Assembly: GCF_035581345.1 (NCBI RefSeq) | Contig: NZ_CP141608.1 | Coordinates: forward strand, 1,444,001 to 1,508,000 | DNA from: Pseudomonas sp. JQ170C | Lineage (GTDB): Bacteria > Pseudomonadota > Gammaproteobacteria > Pseudomonadales > Pseudomonadaceae | Direction of reading: 5' to 3' | Length of the DNA: 64,000 nt | In this document: piece by piece, positions 62,063 to 64,000 of the stretch | How the letters are laid out: the number at the start of each line of letters is the position of its first letter | How positions within the stretch are numbered: position 1 is the first letter of the stretch | The notes under the pieces: generated by a model | Told to the model about the DNA's origin: nothing | Database searches by the model: none | Seen by the model: only the letters and a program-made list of their open reading frames with translations | Position numbers and translations under genes: made by a program

Positions 62063-64000
62063 ATGACTGACCACGCCATCGATCAACTGCTGAAAAACCT
62101 CGACCACGCCATGATTGCCGAGCGCCACCGCCTGCGCCGCCAATTGCATGAATTGCGCAAACGCCCGGACGAGGCGAAGTTGGCCCAGTGGGTGGAGAAG
62201 GTCCAGGCGTCCTGCGCCCAGGTCACCGCGCGCCAGGCCAGTGTGCCGCGCATCCGTTACGACGACAGCCTGCCGATTGCGGCCAAGCGGGACGAGATCA
62301 AGAAGGTCCTGGCCGAGCATCAGGTGCTGATCATTGCCGGGGAAACCGGCTCGGGCAAAACCACCCAGCTGCCGAAAATCTGCCTGGAACTGGGCCGTGG
62401 CCAGCATGGCCTGATCGCCCACACCCAGCCGCGGCGTATCGCGGCGCGCAGTGTTGCCACCCGGGTGGCCGAAGAGCTCGGCACGCCGCTGGGCGCATTG
62501 GTGGGCTATCAGGTGCGCTTTGAAGACCAGAGCGATGCCAACACCCTGGTCAAGCTGATGACCGATGGCATCCTGCTGGCGGAAACCCAGCACGACCGTT
62601 TTCTCGAGCGCTACGACACCATCATTGTCGACGAAGCCCACGAGCGCAGCCTGAACATCGACTTCCTGCTCGGCTACCTGAAAACCCTGCTGCCGCGTCG
62701 CCCGGACCTGAAGGTGATCATCACCTCGGCCACCATTGACCTGGAGCGTTTTTCCAAGCACTTCAACGATGCTCCGATCATCGAAGTGTCCGGCCGCACC
62801 TACCCGGTGGAAACCTGGTACCGGCCTCTGACCAGCGAGCAGGACGAGGAGGGCAACCGGGTCGAAGACGACCTCACGGTAGACCAGGCCATTCTCGCCA
62901 CCCTCGACGAAATTGCCGCCTTCGAGCGCGGCCAGGGCAAAGGCCCGGGCGATGTGCTGGTGTTCTTGCCCGGCGAGCGCGAGATTCGCGACGCCGCCGA
63001 AATGCTGCGCAAGGCCCAGCTGCGCCACACCGAAATCCTGCCGTTGTACGCGCGCCTGTCGCCGGCCGAGCAGCAGAAGATCTTCCAGTCCCATCCGGGC
63101 CGCCGCGTGGTGCTGGCGACCAACGTTGCCGAAACCTCGCTGACGGTGCCGGGCATTCGCTACGTGATCGACAGCGGCACGGCGCGTATCAGCCGCTACA
63201 GCTACCGCGCCAAGGTTCAGCGCCTGCCGATCGAGGCGGTGTCCCAGGCCAGCGCCAACCAGCGTAAAGGCCGATGCGGGCGGGTCGAGCCGGGCATCTG
63301 CGTGCGCCTCTACAGCGAGGAAGACTTCAACGCCCGCCCGGCCTTTACCGACCCCGAGATCCTGCGTACCAACCTGGCGGCAGTTATCCTGCAGATGCTT
63401 CACCTGCGCCTGGGTGAGATCGACGCCTTCCCGTTCATCGAGCCGCCAGATGGCAAGGCCATCAGTGACGGTTTCAACCTCTTGCAGGAGCTCTCGGCGG
63501 TCAACCGCGAGAACCAGCTGACGCCGCTGGGCCGGCAACTGGCGCGCTTGCCCGTCGACCCGCGCCTGGGCCGCATGCTGCTCGAAGGCGCCAAGCAAGG
63601 CAGCCTGAACGAGCTGTTGATCGTCGCCAGTGCCCTGTCGGTGCAAGATCCGCGCGAGCGTCCGCCCGAGCGCCAGCAGGCTGCCGACCAGGCCCATGCA
63701 CAATGGAAGGATGTCGATTCGGACTTCGCCGCCCTGGTCAACGTGTGGCGTGGTTTTGAAGAGCAACGCCAGGCCCTGACCGCGAGCCCCTTGCGCAACT
63801 GGTGCCGCAAGAACTTCCTGAATTATCTGCGCCTGCGCGAATGGCGCGATGCCCACCGACAATTGAGCCTGATCTGCCGCGACTTGCAGTTGAGCATCAA
63901 CAAAGAGCCGGCCGACTACCCGAAACTGCACAAGGCCATCCTCTCGGGCCTGCTCAGCCAGATCGGCCAGAAGACTGAAGACGGTGACTACCTCGGTGCA
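62063..64000 (+). CDS. hrpA: ATP-dependent RNA helicase HrpA, 3' end cut by window
   Basis: First 646 codons of a DEAH-box helicase of about 1300 residues. Walker A is IIAGETGSGKTTQLPKICLE, the DEAH box is IIVDEAHERSLNIDFLLGYL, SAT is TSATIDLERFS, and motifs V and VI are TNVAETSLTVPGIRYVID and QRKGRCGRVEPG. The helicase-associated region follows from about residue 450. HrpA acts on mRNA and ribosome rescue. ATG at 62063 (MTDHAIDQLLKNLDHAMIAE) is the natural start. The frame is still open at base 64000. Confidence 0.95.
   Translation, partial: MTDHAIDQLLKNLDHAMIAERHRLRRQLHELRKRPDEAKLAQWVEKVQASCAQVTARQASVPRIRYDDSLPIAAKRDEIKKVLAEHQVLIIAGETGSGKTTQLPKICLELGRGQHGLIAHTQPRRIAARSVATRVAEELGTPLGALVGYQVRFEDQSDANTLVKLMTDGILLAETQHDRFLERYDTIIVDEAHERSLNIDFLLGYLKTLLPRRPDLKVIITSATIDLERFSKHFNDAPIIEVSGRTYPVETWYRPLTSEQDEEGNRVEDDLTVDQAILATLDEIAAFERGQGKGPGDVLVFLPGEREIRDAAEMLRKAQLRHTEILPLYARLSPAEQQKIFQSHPGRRVVLATNVAETSLTVPGIRYVIDSGTARISRYSYRAKVQRLPIEAVSQASANQRKGRCGRVEPGICVRLYSEEDFNARPAFTDPEILRTNLAAVILQMLHLRLGEIDAFPFIEPPDGKAISDGFNLLQELSAVNRENQLTPLGRQLARLPVDPRLGRMLLEGAKQGSLNELLIVASALSVQDPRERPPERQQAADQAHAQWKDVDSDFAALVNVWRGFEEQRQALTASPLRNWCRKNFLNYLRLREWRDAHRQLSLICRDLQLSINKEPADYPKLHKAILSGLLSQIGQKTEDGDYLGA

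Overview
The window reads as chromosomal DNA of a Pseudomonas, most likely of the P. putida/P. fluorescens lineage. The evidence is uniformly high GC, REP/REPIN hairpins of the 'gcggggcaagcccgctcctac' family in many gene ends, and recognisable Pseudomonas blocks (phaJ1-hydrolase-fadD2-fadD1-puuB-puuA, aceK, cysK, ycgL-rnd, lpxO, eptA). I see no rRNA, tRNA, CRISPR array, prophage, integrase or insertion sequence. The only mobile-type sequences are eight REP/REPIN loci, and the only small selfish module is a hicAB toxin-antitoxin pair.

Layout. 1-8.1 kb: truncated ProY-type amino-acid permease, PhyH dioxygenase, YdcH-like protein, CHMI isomerase, EptA lipid A phosphoethanolamine transferase, rnd-ycgL, a 2-hydroxyacid dehydrogenase and a nitroreductase. 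8.2-16 kb: mostly housekeeping or conserved hypothetical genes (YcgN, a peptidase-like secreted protein lacking one zinc ligand, a SPOUT methyltransferase, an HNH protein, oligopeptidase B, a YafJ-type amidotransferase). 15.7-20.4 kb: a LysR regulator divergent from an MFS permease and pxpABC, which looks like a 5-oxoproline uptake and hydrolysis locus. 20.5-31 kb: vWA/MoxR pair, DUF748 protein, cysK, lpxO, a valine-rich leader peptide with a hairpin ahead of an EamA transporter, a second EamA transporter facing it, and aceK. 31-41 kb: CvfB-like RNA-binding protein, secreted beta-helix protein, CsbD, YihY-def, a DNA repair block (ada, AlkA-like glycosylase) joined to a MocR regulator, and a divergent threonine-dehydratase-like enzyme.

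41-48.5 kb: an outer-membrane TonB-dependent receptor with three inner-membrane partners (DUF3649, PepSY, DUF3325), divergent from its own two-component system, then hicAB. 48.5-53.5 kb: LysE exporter, a 37-residue basic protein, an AraC regulator, a GyrI-like protein, and an operon of NTF2-like, DGPF/YciI, SRPBCC and an ECF42-type sigma factor. 53.5-64 kb: fatty-acid activation and PHA precursor supply (phaJ1, hydrolase, fadD2, fadD1), polyamine catabolism (puuB, puuA) and the 5' part of hrpA, cut by the window edge.

The most interesting signals are: (i) the 53-residue valine-rich leader peptide at 26075-26236 followed by a hairpin just before an EamA transporter gene, which looks like a transcription attenuator; (ii) an Ada protein in which three of the four zinc-ligand cysteines are replaced; (iii) phased direct repeats in the divergent promoters of the receptor/two-component locus and of the MocR locus; (iv) an ECF42 operon with a plausible autoregulatory promoter; (v) a REPIN that supplies the stop codons of both flanking genes. 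All calls are from reading sequence and family knowledge; nothing was searched against a database.
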